A stretch of DNA of 64,000 bases, from the NCBI GenBank assembly GCA_050012375.1, contig JBEKHH010000014.1:1-64000 (forward strand), read 5' to 3'. The first letter of the stretch is position 1; every line of letters starts with the position of its first letter. Below are positions 1 through 8,422 of the stretch, piece after piece. The translations under genes were made by a program, and so were the position numbers. Origin of the DNA: PALSA-1353 sp050012375. GTDB lineage: Bacteria; Planctomycetota; Phycisphaerae; Tepidisphaerales; Tepidisphaeraceae. Below the pieces are notes generated by a model that did no database searches, was not told where the DNA came from, and saw only the letters and a list, made by a program, of their open reading frames with translations.

Positions 1-557
1 CCATGGCATTGCTCCTGTAGGACGGTAAGTGCTTCGCAACACGCACCGTACCTTAACGAGCAATGCCTAATTATTTGGGTTGCGGGCGAAGCCCGCGCCA
101 GGCACTCTGCGGTTCAATTGGACTTTGGAATTAAGGAACTTGCGCGATTGATGAAAAATGTTGTGGAAAGTCGGCGCGATGAAATTCCGTTTGGGAAAAG
201 ATATTTTTCCAAAAATTTCTGGTTGGGGATGGATGGGGGACAAGTCGCTTGGCGTCACCCATGGGTGGTACAAAATCTTCCGGGCGCGGCGAGTTTGTAA
301 TCCCGACTCGGAAAAAGTCGCCAAGTCGCGCTTGAAAAGTTGACGCGCAAACAGGTAAGTTGGCGTCATGCGTGGAACGACGCGCTTCGGGAGTACGGGT
401 GGCAGTCACGCAGGAACATGTTGTGTTCGCGGGAAGAATTATCGCGCGTCCGCCAGGGATGTTAAATTGATTTTTTGACTCGTGCGGGAACGGCGGGAAA
501 CATTTTGCCGGTTCGCGCGCGGGAAATGAACGAGCACTTTTTCGCTGAAGATTTGCC
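1..557. other. Non-coding region upstream of dnaA
   Basis: No convincing gene lies here. A perfect 10-bp inverted repeat (5-14 with 58-67) encloses a second short dyad, so the first 67 bases could fold into a long hairpin. A small palindrome lies at 82-96. One near-match to a DnaA box (TGTGGAAAG, 162-170) is visible, but there is no cluster of boxes. The 60 bases before dnaA include a T-rich stretch near 461-480. This may be a dnaA promoter region; the sequence does not establish it as the replication origin. Confidence 0.5.
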
Positions 558-1913
558 ATGTTAAGCGCACAATCGCCGATCAAGCGTGACGCTCCTGCGC
601 GCCGCGCGCAAGAGCCTGTTTTTGACCCGGCCGTCTGGCAACTGATCCTGCGGGACGTCCGCGCTCAGCATCCGAGCCTGAATCGCGTCTGGTTCGACCA
701 GATGGTCCCTCGGCAACTGACCAACGGCGTGATCCAGGTGACGGTCCCCACGCCGGCGCAACTTAACTTCTGCCAGGGCCAGTGCCAGACGCCGTTTTCA
801 GCCGCGGCGCAAGGGGTGACCGGGCGGCTGGTGGCGGTTTCGTTTCATTGCGAGAACCTGGGTCGGGGCGGAATCTTCAGCGAGAGCGACCAGCCGCTGC
901 CCCTCAGCCCGGATTACACCTTCGAGCAGTTCGTCACCGGTCCTTGCAATCAGCTTGCCCATGCCGGCAGCATTGCGGTGGCCGAAAAACCGGGCAAGAC
1001 GTACAACCCGATGTTCATTCACGGCGGCGTGGGGCTGGGCAAGACCCATCTTCTCCAGGCCGTTTGCCAGAAAGTGCTGGAACGACAACGGGATGCGAGA
1101 ATTCTCTATCTTTCCTGCGACAACTTCATCAACCAATTCATCAACGCCGTCGAGATCGGGGACATGCAGCAGTTCCGCTTCCGATTCCGCCATGTGGACC
1201 TGCTGATCATCGACGACATCCACTTCCTGGCCGGGCACGACCGGACGCAGGAGGAATTCTTCCACACCTTCAACACGTTGTATCAGCAGCAGAAGCAGAT
1301 CATCCTCAGCGCCGACAGCCCGCCGAGCGAAATCCCGGAATTGGAAGAGCGGCTGGTGAGCCGATTCAACTGGGGCCTGGTGGCCCGGATTGAAAAGCCG
1401 TGCTACGAAACGCGCGTGGCGATCGTTCAGAAGAAGGCGAAAATGCGCGGGTTATCGCTGCCCGAGGACGTGGTATGCTACATCGCGAGCAAAGTTGAGA
1501 ACAACACCCGCGAGCTGGAAGGCGCCATCACCAAGATTCAGGGTATGAGCCTGCTGCAAAGCGGCCGGATCGACATCGAGTTGGCCAAGAGCGCCCTGGG
1601 CGATTGCGCCTCGCCGGATCAGAAGCGGATCACGATCCAGCAGATTTACGATGCGGTGACCAAATACTACAGCGTTCGCCAGAGCGACATCCAAAGCAAA
1701 AAGAGGCACAAGAGCATCGCGTTTCCGCGCCAGGTGTGCATGTTTCTGGCCCGGCGGCATACGGGCTATAGCCTGGCGGAGGTCGGCCTGTATTTCGGGG
1801 GGCGAGACCATACGACGGTTCTTCACGCGGTTCGCTCGGTGGACGCGGATCGCGCCAGCGACAAGAACGTGTCGGATCAATTGAGCCATATCGAAAGCCA
1901 GCTCACGGCGTAA
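558..1913 (+). CDS. dnaA: Chromosomal replication initiator protein DnaA
   Basis: DnaA is the AAA+ ATPase that binds DnaA boxes at oriC, melts the duplex and recruits the helicase. The 451-residue product has the usual layout: an N-terminal helicase-contact domain (about 20-105), an AAA+ core with Walker A GGVGLGKT at 156-163 and Walker B IIDD at 217-220, and a C-terminal helix-turn-helix domain with the signature GRDHTTVLHAV near 415-425. Its length is typical. The usual partner dnaN does not follow; the next gene is an ABC permease. No convincing Shine-Dalgarno sequence precedes the ATG. Identity is secure. Confidence 0.97.
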   Translation: MLSAQSPIKRDAPARRAQEPVFDPAVWQLILRDVRAQHPSLNRVWFDQMVPRQLTNGVIQVTVPTPAQLNFCQGQCQTPFSAAAQGVTGRLVAVSFHCENLGRGGIFSESDQPLPLSPDYTFEQFVTGPCNQLAHAGSIAVAEKPGKTYNPMFIHGGVGLGKTHLLQAVCQKVLERQRDARILYLSCDNFINQFINAVEIGDMQQFRFRFRHVDLLIIDDIHFLAGHDRTQEEFFHTFNTLYQQQKQIILSADSPPSEIPELEERLVSRFNWGLVARIEKPCYETRVAIVQKKAKMRGLSLPEDVVCYIASKVENNTRELEGAITKIQGMSLLQSGRIDIELAKSALGDCASPDQKRITIQQIYDAVTKYYSVRQSDIQSKKRHKSIAFPRQVCMFLARRHTGYSLAEVGLYFGGRDHTTVLHAVRSVDADRASDKNVSDQLSHIESQLTA

Positions 1914-1929
1914 TCGCTGAATGCCGAAC

Positions 1930-1995
1930 GCCGATTGCCAAATGCCGAATGAATTGCCGAAGATTTCGCCTTTCATTCGGCATTTGGCATTCGGC
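1930..1995. repeat. Intergenic palindrome, 24-nt arms
   Basis: The arms at 1930-1953 and 1972-1995 are reverse complements with one mismatch, separated by 18 bases. Both are built from the degenerate unit GCCGAATGCC, which also recurs outside the arms (1918-1930 and 1995-2016). It lies directly after dnaA. It could act as a transcript-end hairpin, although no T-run follows. Confidence 0.8.
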
Positions 1996-2070
1996 ATTGC
2001 CTTCCCATTCGGCATTTTGATTCATCGCACCCCTCGCAATCCTTTCACCCGTCCCTAAAATCGCCGCGAC

Positions 2071-3876
2071 ATGGCCCTGATCCTGACCTACACCAACAAG
2101 GTCCGAGAAGCCCTCAAGGCGCCGGCGCGGATCGGTGTTGATGTTCTTGTCCTCGTCGGCATCGCGGGCCTGATCGCGGCGCTGGCGATGATGATCGGCC
2201 AGGCCAGCACGCCCATGAGTAGGCCGGTCGAAATCGACCTGTCGTTGTGGGCGCTGCCGAAATACACGATGCTGAGTCTCATGCGCGGCGTGGCCGCGTA
2301 TGTCCTGTCGTTGATTTTCACGCTCATCTACGGAACGATCGCCGCCCACAATCAGAAAGCTGAAAAGGTCATGATCCCGGCGCTGGATATCCTTCAATCG
2401 ATTCCGGTGCTGGGGTTCCTGCCGGGCCTGGTGCTGGCAATGATCAGCCTATTGCCGCACGAAAGATGGGGCCTGGAACTCGCCTGCGTGGTCATGATCT
2501 TCACCGCGCAGGTGTGGAACATGACTTTCAGTTTCCACGGCAGTATTCGCTCGATCCCCACCGCGCTGCGCGAAGCCGGCGCCCTTCAGGGCCTCAGCGG
2601 CTGGCAAATCTTCAAGCTGCTGGAAGTTCCCGCGGCCATGATCGGATTGGTCTGGAATTCGATGATGTCGATGGCCGGCGGATGGTTTTTTCTCACGGTC
2701 AATGAAGCCTTCCAACTGACCATCCACGGCGTCAACCACGATTTCCGCCTCCCCGGCATTGGGTCGTACATGTCCGAAGCCATTTCCCACGGTAATCTCC
2801 GGGCCGAAATCGGTGCGGTCGTGGCGATGACGATCATGATCATCGCGGTGGACCAGGTGATCTGGCGGCCGATCGTGGTGTGGAGCCAACGGTTCAAGAT
2901 GGAAGACACCGCCGCCAGCGACGTGCCCCATTCATGGATCGTGGAGCTGTTCCAGCGATCGCGCCTGCTGCGCATCGCATCCCGAATGCTTCATGGTCGT
3001 CATGACGATCGCGCGGTTTCCGCCGATTTTCATCTGGCGGCCCCGGCGGCGCCACATGGAGGGGCCGTCGGTGGCCATCGCCTGCAATGGGCCCAAAAGA
3101 TTGGGTCCTGGTTGATGGTGATTGCGCTCTGCTTTTTTGCCGCGCTGGGCGCATTCAAGCTCGCGATGCTGCTGGTCCATCTTCCCATTCACGATGCCGC
3201 GCCCGAGGTTCCCTGGACCGAGCGACAGGACTGGCTGACCGTCTTCATCGCCCTGTTCGCCTCATTCGGGCGGGTCACCGCGGCGGTGGTGTTCGGGGCG
3301 GCGTGGACGCTGCCGATTGGAATTCTCATCGGACTATCCCCCAAGTGGTCCAATCGGCTTCAGCCGATCAACCAGGTGTTGGCCAGTTTCCCCGCTCCGA
3401 TGCTTTTTCCCTTTGCGTTTTACGCGCTGGTGCATTTTCACGTTTCATTTTCGTATGGCTGCATCGTCATGATGCTGCTGGGCGCGCAGTGGTATATCCT
3501 CTTCAACGTCATTGCCGGCGCGACGTCGATTCCGGCGGAACTCAAGGAAGCCGGCATCCTCTACCACATGAGCCGGCGCCAGCGATGGAAACAGCTTTAT
3601 CTGCCCAGCGTCTTCCCCTATCTGATCACGGGTCTGATCACCGCCGCAGGCGGCGCCTGGAATGCCACGATTGTCGCCGAGGCCCTCACCGTCAAGGACC
3701 AGACTTACTATGCCTTCGGCCTGGGTTCGATCATCAGCAAGGCGTCGGGCGAAGAGAAGTATTCGCTGCTTGCCGCCGCGGTCGTTGTGATGTCCCTGTT
3801 CGTCGTTTTGCTCAATCGGGTGATCTGGAAGCGTCTGTACGGGTTGGCTGAATCGCGCTATAGTCTGAACGTGTGA
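2071..3876 (+). CDS. Fused double ABC transporter permease, NitT/TauT type
   Basis: This 601-residue inner-membrane protein carries two binding-protein-dependent permease units in one chain. The first spans roughly residues 20-290. The second, roughly 345-595, has the typical IPAELKEAG coupling loop. In this superfamily (nitrate, sulfonate, bicarbonate importers) the permease is usually a single-unit homodimer, so the chain may replace the dimer. The ATPase gene starts 18 bases downstream, so the two form an operon. No periplasmic substrate-binding protein is encoded nearby, so the substrate cannot be named. The start is the ATG at 2071. Confidence 0.85.
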   Translation: MALILTYTNKVREALKAPARIGVDVLVLVGIAGLIAALAMMIGQASTPMSRPVEIDLSLWALPKYTMLSLMRGVAAYVLSLIFTLIYGTIAAHNQKAEKVMIPALDILQSIPVLGFLPGLVLAMISLLPHERWGLELACVVMIFTAQVWNMTFSFHGSIRSIPTALREAGALQGLSGWQIFKLLEVPAAMIGLVWNSMMSMAGGWFFLTVNEAFQLTIHGVNHDFRLPGIGSYMSEAISHGNLRAEIGAVVAMTIMIIAVDQVIWRPIVVWSQRFKMEDTAASDVPHSWIVELFQRSRLLRIASRMLHGRHDDRAVSADFHLAAPAAPHGGAVGGHRLQWAQKIGSWLMVIALCFFAALGAFKLAMLLVHLPIHDAAPEVPWTERQDWLTVFIALFASFGRVTAAVVFGAAWTLPIGILIGLSPKWSNRLQPINQVLASFPAPMLFPFAFYALVHFHVSFSYGCIVMMLLGAQWYILFNVIAGATSIPAELKEAGILYHMSRRQRWKQLYLPSVFPYLITGLITAAGGAWNATIVAEALTVKDQTYYAFGLGSIISKASGEEKYSLLAAAVVVMSLFVVLLNRVIWKRLYGLAESRYSLNV

Positions 3877-3894
3877 GCGCCGGGCGAGGAAACA

Positions 3895-5262
3895 ATGGAT
3901 AACGGCTCGAACAACGCCGCGATAATCTCCGAAGCCATCGACGTCATCGTTGAATTCGCCCAGGACGAATCGGGTTCAAAGCTTCTCGTGCTGGACAAGG
4001 TATCGCTGGCGATCAAACCGGGCGAGGTGCTGGCCATCCTCGGCCCAAGCGGCTGTGGGAAAAGCACCTTGCTCCGCGCCATGATCGGCCTGCTCACGCC
4101 GACCAGCGGGACCATCCTGGCGCACGGGGAACCGCTGGTGGGGATTCACCCCGGCGTCTCGCTGGTGTTCCAGAATTTCGCGCTGTTCCCCTGGCTCTCC
4201 GTCCGCGAGAATATCAAAGTTGCGCTCAACGGGCTCAATCTCGACGCCCCCACCGCCACCGATCGCGTCCGGCGCTGCATCGACGTGGTTGGACTCGAAG
4301 GCTTTGAAGAGGCCTACCCCAAGGAGTTGTCCGGCGGGATGAAGCAGCGCGTGGGCATCGCCCGGGCCCTGGCGCGCGGGCCCGAGCTGCTCTGCATGGA
4401 TGAACCCTTCAGCGCCCTGGACGTTTTCACCGCCGAAAGCCTTCGCAGCGAGGTGTATCGACTTTGGTCCGGGGGCAGCAAGCTCCCGTTCTCGCTCAAG
4501 AGCGTGGTGATGATCACGCACCTGATCGAAGAGGCGGTTTTTCTAGCCGATCGCATCGTCGTCATGAGCGCCCGGCCGGGGCGCATCCGCACCATCATTC
4601 AGAACGATGTGCCGCATCCGCGCGAATACCAGTCGCCGGCGTTCTTGAGAATGGTGCAGCGCCTTCACGATGTCATCACCAACGAACAAATGCCGGATCT
4701 GCCGAAGGAAGCGGTGGTTCCCGCGCCGGCCCCCGGCGGGATTCCCGAACCGTCGCCGCTGCCCGCGGTGACTGTCGGGCACATCTTTGGACTTATGGAG
4801 ATCGTCCGCGATCAGGGCAACCAGATGGATGTCTTCAAGCTTGATCAACTCACCGAATACGATTTCGGCCACACGATCGCGGTCGTCAAGGCGGGGGAGC
4901 TTCTGGGTTTCCTGGATACTCCGAAGAACCAGGTGCTTCTGACCGATCTGGGCCGCCGATTCCTTGACGCCGATATCAACGGCCGAAAAATCATCTTCCG
5001 CGATCAGGTCCGCGCCCTCGGGACGTTCCGATTCATCCTGCATTTGCTCAAGGAAGCCAAGGACTACCGCCTGAACAAGGAAATCATCGAAGAGGAACTG
5101 GCCGTCCGACTCACCGCCGAAGACGTGGAAAAGGTCTTCAACACGGTCGTCGGCTGGGGCCGGATGGCGGAAATCTTCGGCTACGACGCCTCCTCGGAGG
5201 AACTTTTCATCGACACCGAGCCGTCCAGCTCATCGAACGAGAATGTCCGGCCGGTCCAATGA
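3895..5262 (+). CDS. ABC transporter ATP-binding protein with C-terminal AAA-associated domain
   Basis: The 455-residue ATPase powers the permease encoded just upstream. Walker A GPSGCGKST lies at 50-58, the ABC signature LSGG at 145-148, and the Walker B Asp-Glu at 169-170. After a proline-rich linker (about 260-300), residues 300-440 match the AAA-associated C-terminal domain (PF09821-type) found on nitrate/sulfonate-class ATPases, probably a regulatory module. The last 33 bases overlap the convergent M24-family gene (5230-5262). ATPase assignment is firm; the transported substrate is unknown. Confidence 0.9.
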   Translation: MDNGSNNAAIISEAIDVIVEFAQDESGSKLLVLDKVSLAIKPGEVLAILGPSGCGKSTLLRAMIGLLTPTSGTILAHGEPLVGIHPGVSLVFQNFALFPWLSVRENIKVALNGLNLDAPTATDRVRRCIDVVGLEGFEEAYPKELSGGMKQRVGIARALARGPELLCMDEPFSALDVFTAESLRSEVYRLWSGGSKLPFSLKSVVMITHLIEEAVFLADRIVVMSARPGRIRTIIQNDVPHPREYQSPAFLRMVQRLHDVITNEQMPDLPKEAVVPAPAPGGIPEPSPLPAVTVGHIFGLMEIVRDQGNQMDVFKLDQLTEYDFGHTIAVVKAGELLGFLDTPKNQVLLTDLGRRFLDADINGRKIIFRDQVRALGTFRFILHLLKEAKDYRLNKEIIEEELAVRLTAEDVEKVFNTVVGWGRMAEIFGYDASSEELFIDTEPSSSSNENVRPVQ

Positions 5263-6354
5263 CTCCTCCGCGAATTTCCCGCGCACCATCGGCCAATCCG
5301 CCGAGACCGTGGTGATCAGTTCAATCCCCCCGCTGCGGCAGAGAATGGTGTCTTCGCTCTTGACCCCGGTGATAGAAGGGTTCCACGCGAAGGCCTGGTT
5401 TTCCAGCACGCGCACTTGCGAAGCGGGATCGGCAAACGCCTCCCGCCCGGCATAGCCCGTCGATCCGCCCTGGTGGTGCAATGCTTCTTCACCCGGAAAT
5501 CCGTTGTCCGCATAGGCCTTTTCAATGACCTTGAACATCTCGCCGAGGGTTTTTCCCGGCTTTGTGGAAAGATTCACGGTCGCATCGACGTTGCAGACGG
5601 CCTGCTGTTTCTTTTTGATCTCGGCGGAAAGCGGCTTGAAGCTGACCAAGCGAGTGATGTTCGAGATCAGCCCGCCAAACGATGCGCAGGTGACGAGCAT
5701 GCAATAGCGCTGGGCGCGCAGATCGGTGGGGATGGGATGGCGGAATTTGGCGACCCGATCGTCCGCCGCCACGAGGGTCACGACCGGCAGAAGGCTGCGC
5801 ATGCGCACCTCGGCATCGAGTACGGCGGCGATTTCGTGCTCGGTCATGTTGGGCGAGATGAGGCGGCATGCGGCCTCGATCGCCGCGGAGGTTCGCCGGC
5901 CCCCTTCCCGATAGCGCTGAATCTCCGGCTCGGTCAGGACCCAGCGCAGTTGCACGAAATCGTCCGGCAGAGGCAGGCATCCCGAGGCAAAGCGGTCGAA
6001 CTCGCCGCTGTCGGTGACATCGGCGGCGATCTTCCTTCCGGCGATCAGTTCCTTGAGCTTCTTCTGGCCGGCCTTGGAATCCTGCCACGGATAGGTGACC
6101 ACCTCGATTCCGGTCCCGGCCAATTCCTCGTTGGCGAATCGCGGCCCTTCAATGGTATTGGTAAAGCAGATTCGCGTGTCTCGGGTGGCGATGATCCCCG
6201 CCACGCCGTTGGGTGAGTTGCTCGCGACATAGTTGTTCTTTCCGGCGGTGATCCATGCGAAGTTGGCCCGATGATTCAAAAACACCCCGTCCAGAGCGTG
6301 CCGATCCAGAAACTTCCCCAGTCGGTCCATTTTGACCTTGATTTCGTTATCCAT
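5230..6354 (-). CDS. M24 (creatinase/aminopeptidase P)-fold protein, probably metal-free
   Basis: The 374-residue protein has an N-terminal creatinase-like domain (to about 150) and a C-terminal pita-bread domain as in Xaa-Pro peptidases. Active family members carry a DxG...D pair, a His and two Glu as metal ligands. Here the first ligand strand reads CASFGGLISNITR, with Cys and Asn where Asp is expected. The later His (HHQGGSTGY) and Glu (SEDT) neighbourhoods are only partly kept. It may therefore be a non-peptidase homologue such as a creatinase-like C-N hydrolase or a pseudoenzyme. Transcription is convergent with the ABC ATPase, and the 3' ends overlap by 33 bases. Confidence 0.75.
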   Translation of the reverse strand: MDNEIKVKMDRLGKFLDRHALDGVFLNHRANFAWITAGKNNYVASNSPNGVAGIIATRDTRICFTNTIEGPRFANEELAGTGIEVVTYPWQDSKAGQKKLKELIAGRKIAADVTDSGEFDRFASGCLPLPDDFVQLRWVLTEPEIQRYREGGRRTSAAIEAACRLISPNMTEHEIAAVLDAEVRMRSLLPVVTLVAADDRVAKFRHPIPTDLRAQRYCMLVTCASFGGLISNITRLVSFKPLSAEIKKKQQAVCNVDATVNLSTKPGKTLGEMFKVIEKAYADNGFPGEEALHHQGGSTGYAGREAFADPASQVRVLENQAFAWNPSITGVKSEDTILCRSGGIELITTVSADWPMVRGKFAEESLDRPDILVR

Positions 6355-6434
6355 GTGTCACTCCTCAAAACCGGCCTTTTGTCCAAAGAACACGGTGGCT
6401 TGACCGTGGGGTTTGCACCAACTACGGTTCTCCC

Positions 6435-7721
6435 ATGGCCATCACGCAGCTCAATAACGAACAAATCAACCGCTACAAGCGGCACCTGATCCTGCCCGAA
6501 GTCGGCATGGAAGGCCAGCTTAAGCTCCTCAACGCGAAAGTTCTGTGCATCGGCGCGGGGGGCCTGGGTTGTCCCATCAGCCTGTATTTAGCCGCCGCCG
6601 GCGTGGGAACCATTGGACTGGCCGACGTGGACGTGGTCAGCCCCAGCAATCTCCAGCGCCAAGTCCTCTTTGGCGTTTCGAATATCGGCCAGGAGAAAGT
6701 GAAGGCCGCCGCCAAGCGGCTCAAGGACGTCAACCCGGATGTTCGGGTCATCGAGCACAAGATGGTCGTGAACGGCGATACGGTCATGGGCCTGGTGAAA
6801 GATTACGACATCATCGTCGACGGGACGGATAACTTCCCGACGCGCTACTGCGTGAACGACGCGTGCGTGATCCTCAAAAAGCCAAACGTGTACGGATCGA
6901 TCTTTCGGTTCGAGGGGATGGTGACGGTGTTTGCCCCGCATCTGCCGAATCCGAACCGCCCCGGCGAACATGGGCCGTGCTACCGCTGCATGTATCCCGA
7001 GCCGCCCGAGCCGGGCTCGGTGCCGAGCTGTGCCGAAGGCGGCGTCGTGGGCGTCCTGCCGGGCATCATCGGCACGCTCCAGGCCAACGAAGTCATCAAG
7101 CTGATCCTGGGCATCGGCCGGCCCGCGATCGGGCGCCTTACCACGTTCAGCGCGCTCGATTTGGAATTCAAAACGTTCAAGGTCCCGCGCGACCCGGCGT
7201 GTCCGGTGTGCGGAGAGCATCCCACCATCACCAAGCCGATCGACTACGAGCAATTCTGCGGAGTCCCCGCGCTCGATCCCAAGAGCCTGGCTGAAACCGA
7301 AGCCGAAGTCCGCAACGCCAAATTGCCCGGCGGCAACGGCAGAGCGGATCCTTCGCTGGATTCCAACGGACTGCCGCCCGGCTACGCGTTCAAGCCCGAT
7401 TGGGAAATCACGCCGCGACAGGTCAAATCGCTGCTCGACAAGAGCGAGAAATTCGTGTTCATCGATTGCCGTCTGCCCAGTGAGAAGGCCATCACCGACA
7501 TCCCCGGCACCACGCTGATTCCGCTGCAGCAATTGGCGCAGCGAATCGGCGAACTCAAAGGCCGGGAGAACGAAGAGGTCGTCGTGCATTGCAAGAGCGG
7601 CGGCCGATCGATGCAATTCACGCAAATCCTTCGCCAGCAGGGATTCAAGAACGTCAAGAGCATGGCGGGTGGGATTCTGTTGTGGAACATGGACATCAAC
7701 CCCGGCGGGCCGCAGTATTGA
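6435..7721 (+). CDS. moeB: MoeB/ThiF-type adenylyltransferase fused to a rhodanese domain
   Basis: The 428-residue protein activates a sulfur-carrier protein (MoaD or ThiS type) by C-terminal adenylation. Its rhodanese domain probably supplies persulfide sulfur for molybdopterin or thiamine synthesis, as in MoeZ/MOCS3. The E1 domain shows the nucleotide-binding GAGGLGCP near residue 38 and the zinc-binding pairs CYRC and CPVC. The rhodanese domain (about 315-425) has an active-site loop beginning HCKSGGRS, with the catalytic Cys present. It is transcribed away from the M24-like gene. Which carrier protein it serves cannot be decided from the window. Confidence 0.9.
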   Translation: MAITQLNNEQINRYKRHLILPEVGMEGQLKLLNAKVLCIGAGGLGCPISLYLAAAGVGTIGLADVDVVSPSNLQRQVLFGVSNIGQEKVKAAAKRLKDVNPDVRVIEHKMVVNGDTVMGLVKDYDIIVDGTDNFPTRYCVNDACVILKKPNVYGSIFRFEGMVTVFAPHLPNPNRPGEHGPCYRCMYPEPPEPGSVPSCAEGGVVGVLPGIIGTLQANEVIKLILGIGRPAIGRLTTFSALDLEFKTFKVPRDPACPVCGEHPTITKPIDYEQFCGVPALDPKSLAETEAEVRNAKLPGGNGRADPSLDSNGLPPGYAFKPDWEITPRQVKSLLDKSEKFVFIDCRLPSEKAITDIPGTTLIPLQQLAQRIGELKGRENEEVVVHCKSGGRSMQFTQILRQQGFKNVKSMAGGILLWNMDINPGGPQY

Positions 7722-7745
7722 CCATCAGAACGTGAATTTGCATGT

Positions 7746-7820
7746 GATCCCCCATTTAGCCCGGCGTGACACACGCCGGGAACCCCGCGGTGTGTTCACC
7801 GCGGGCTAAATGGCGTAATC
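7746..7820. repeat. REP-like compound palindrome, left copy
   Basis: An outer inverted repeat (CATTTAGCCCG against CGGGCTAAATG, 7753-7763 and 7802-7812) encloses two internal hairpins, CCCGGCGTG/CACGCCGGG and CCGCGGTG/CACCGCGG. The fold is cloverleaf-like. The same outer sequence recurs at 8342-8422 on the other side of the RAYT-type transposase gene, whose stop codon lies inside this copy. Confidence 0.85.
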
Positions 7821-8314
7821 GTCGGTTCATGCCAATCTCGGATGAACTTCCACGGCCGCGGCGGAAGATGGTCTCGAACGTTGTGGCGTTCGACATAATC
7901 GATCCTGGTGCGCACCGACATCGGATCGAAACAGAATCGCTTGTCGTAATCGGTCGCCCATATCGGCCGGTCTGGTTGCAATTTCCATCTGGCCGCGTCC
8001 TTGGCGCATTTGACGATTTCCGAAACATCACGTGGAGTCGCCGCTGTCACGAAATGTGCGTGCCATGATTGCACACACAACGCGAGAATGATGATTCCCA
8101 TTCGCGAGATCAGGGATTCGCCGATGGCTTGGCCAACTTCGAGGCGGAGGTCACGCGGAAAGTAATACGGAGGATATTTGAGCCGCTTGTGATCGGCGTG
8201 CTCGAGTTGAGGATCGGGGGGAAAGACGATTCCGTCATTGACCCAACCGCGTGCGTCGCCGCGCAACCACGTACCGTACGTCGTAACGGTAAACATGATG
8301 GCGAGCGTTGGCAT
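7796..8314 (-). CDS. REP-associated tyrosine transposase (RAYT / IS200-like)
   Basis: The 172-residue protein resembles Y1-type HUH transposases that bind and process REP palindromes. The HUH motif is seen in SWHAHFV. The C-terminal helix IDYVERHNVRDHL matches the region carrying the catalytic Tyr in this family (typically YI..NPVRAGL). The N-terminal TYGTWLRGD is typical of a planctomycete branch. Large palindromes sit on both sides (7746-7820 and 8342-8422). The last residues of the protein are encoded by the left palindrome, suggesting the gene and its palindromes form a unit. Such genes are usually single-copy and domesticated, not self-spreading. Confidence 0.8.
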   Translation of the reverse strand: MPTLAIMFTVTTYGTWLRGDARGWVNDGIVFPPDPQLEHADHKRLKYPPYYFPRDLRLEVGQAIGESLISRMGIIILALCVQSWHAHFVTAATPRDVSEIVKCAKDAARWKLQPDRPIWATDYDKRFCFDPMSVRTRIDYVERHNVRDHLPPRPWKFIRDWHEPTITPFSPR

Positions 8315-8341
8315 AACGGCATTTTATCTCAAAGTGATGCC

Positions 8342-8422
8342 GATTCCCCATTTAGCCCGGCCCGGCGTGAGCACACGCCGGGTGTTCCCCGGCGTGTATC
8401 ACGCCGGGCTAAATGGGGGATC
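8342..8422. repeat. REP-like compound palindrome, right copy
   Basis: The outer arms 8342-8360 and 8404-8422 are nearly perfect reverse complements built on CATTTAGCCCGG. Inside are two hairpins of the form CCCGGCGTG...CACGCCGGG. This is the partner of the copy at 7746-7820. It overlaps the 3' end of the PEP-CTERM gene and lies just upstream of the transposase start. Confidence 0.85.

Noticed and set aside
1..557. Replication origin upstream of dnaA
   Set aside because: Only one near-match to a DnaA box is visible and no box cluster; a GC-skew analysis of the full chromosome would be needed.
131..583. Minus-strand 150-codon frame upstream of dnaA
   Set aside because: Low-complexity composition, overlap with the dnaA start and no recognisable motif; likely chance in GC-rich DNA.
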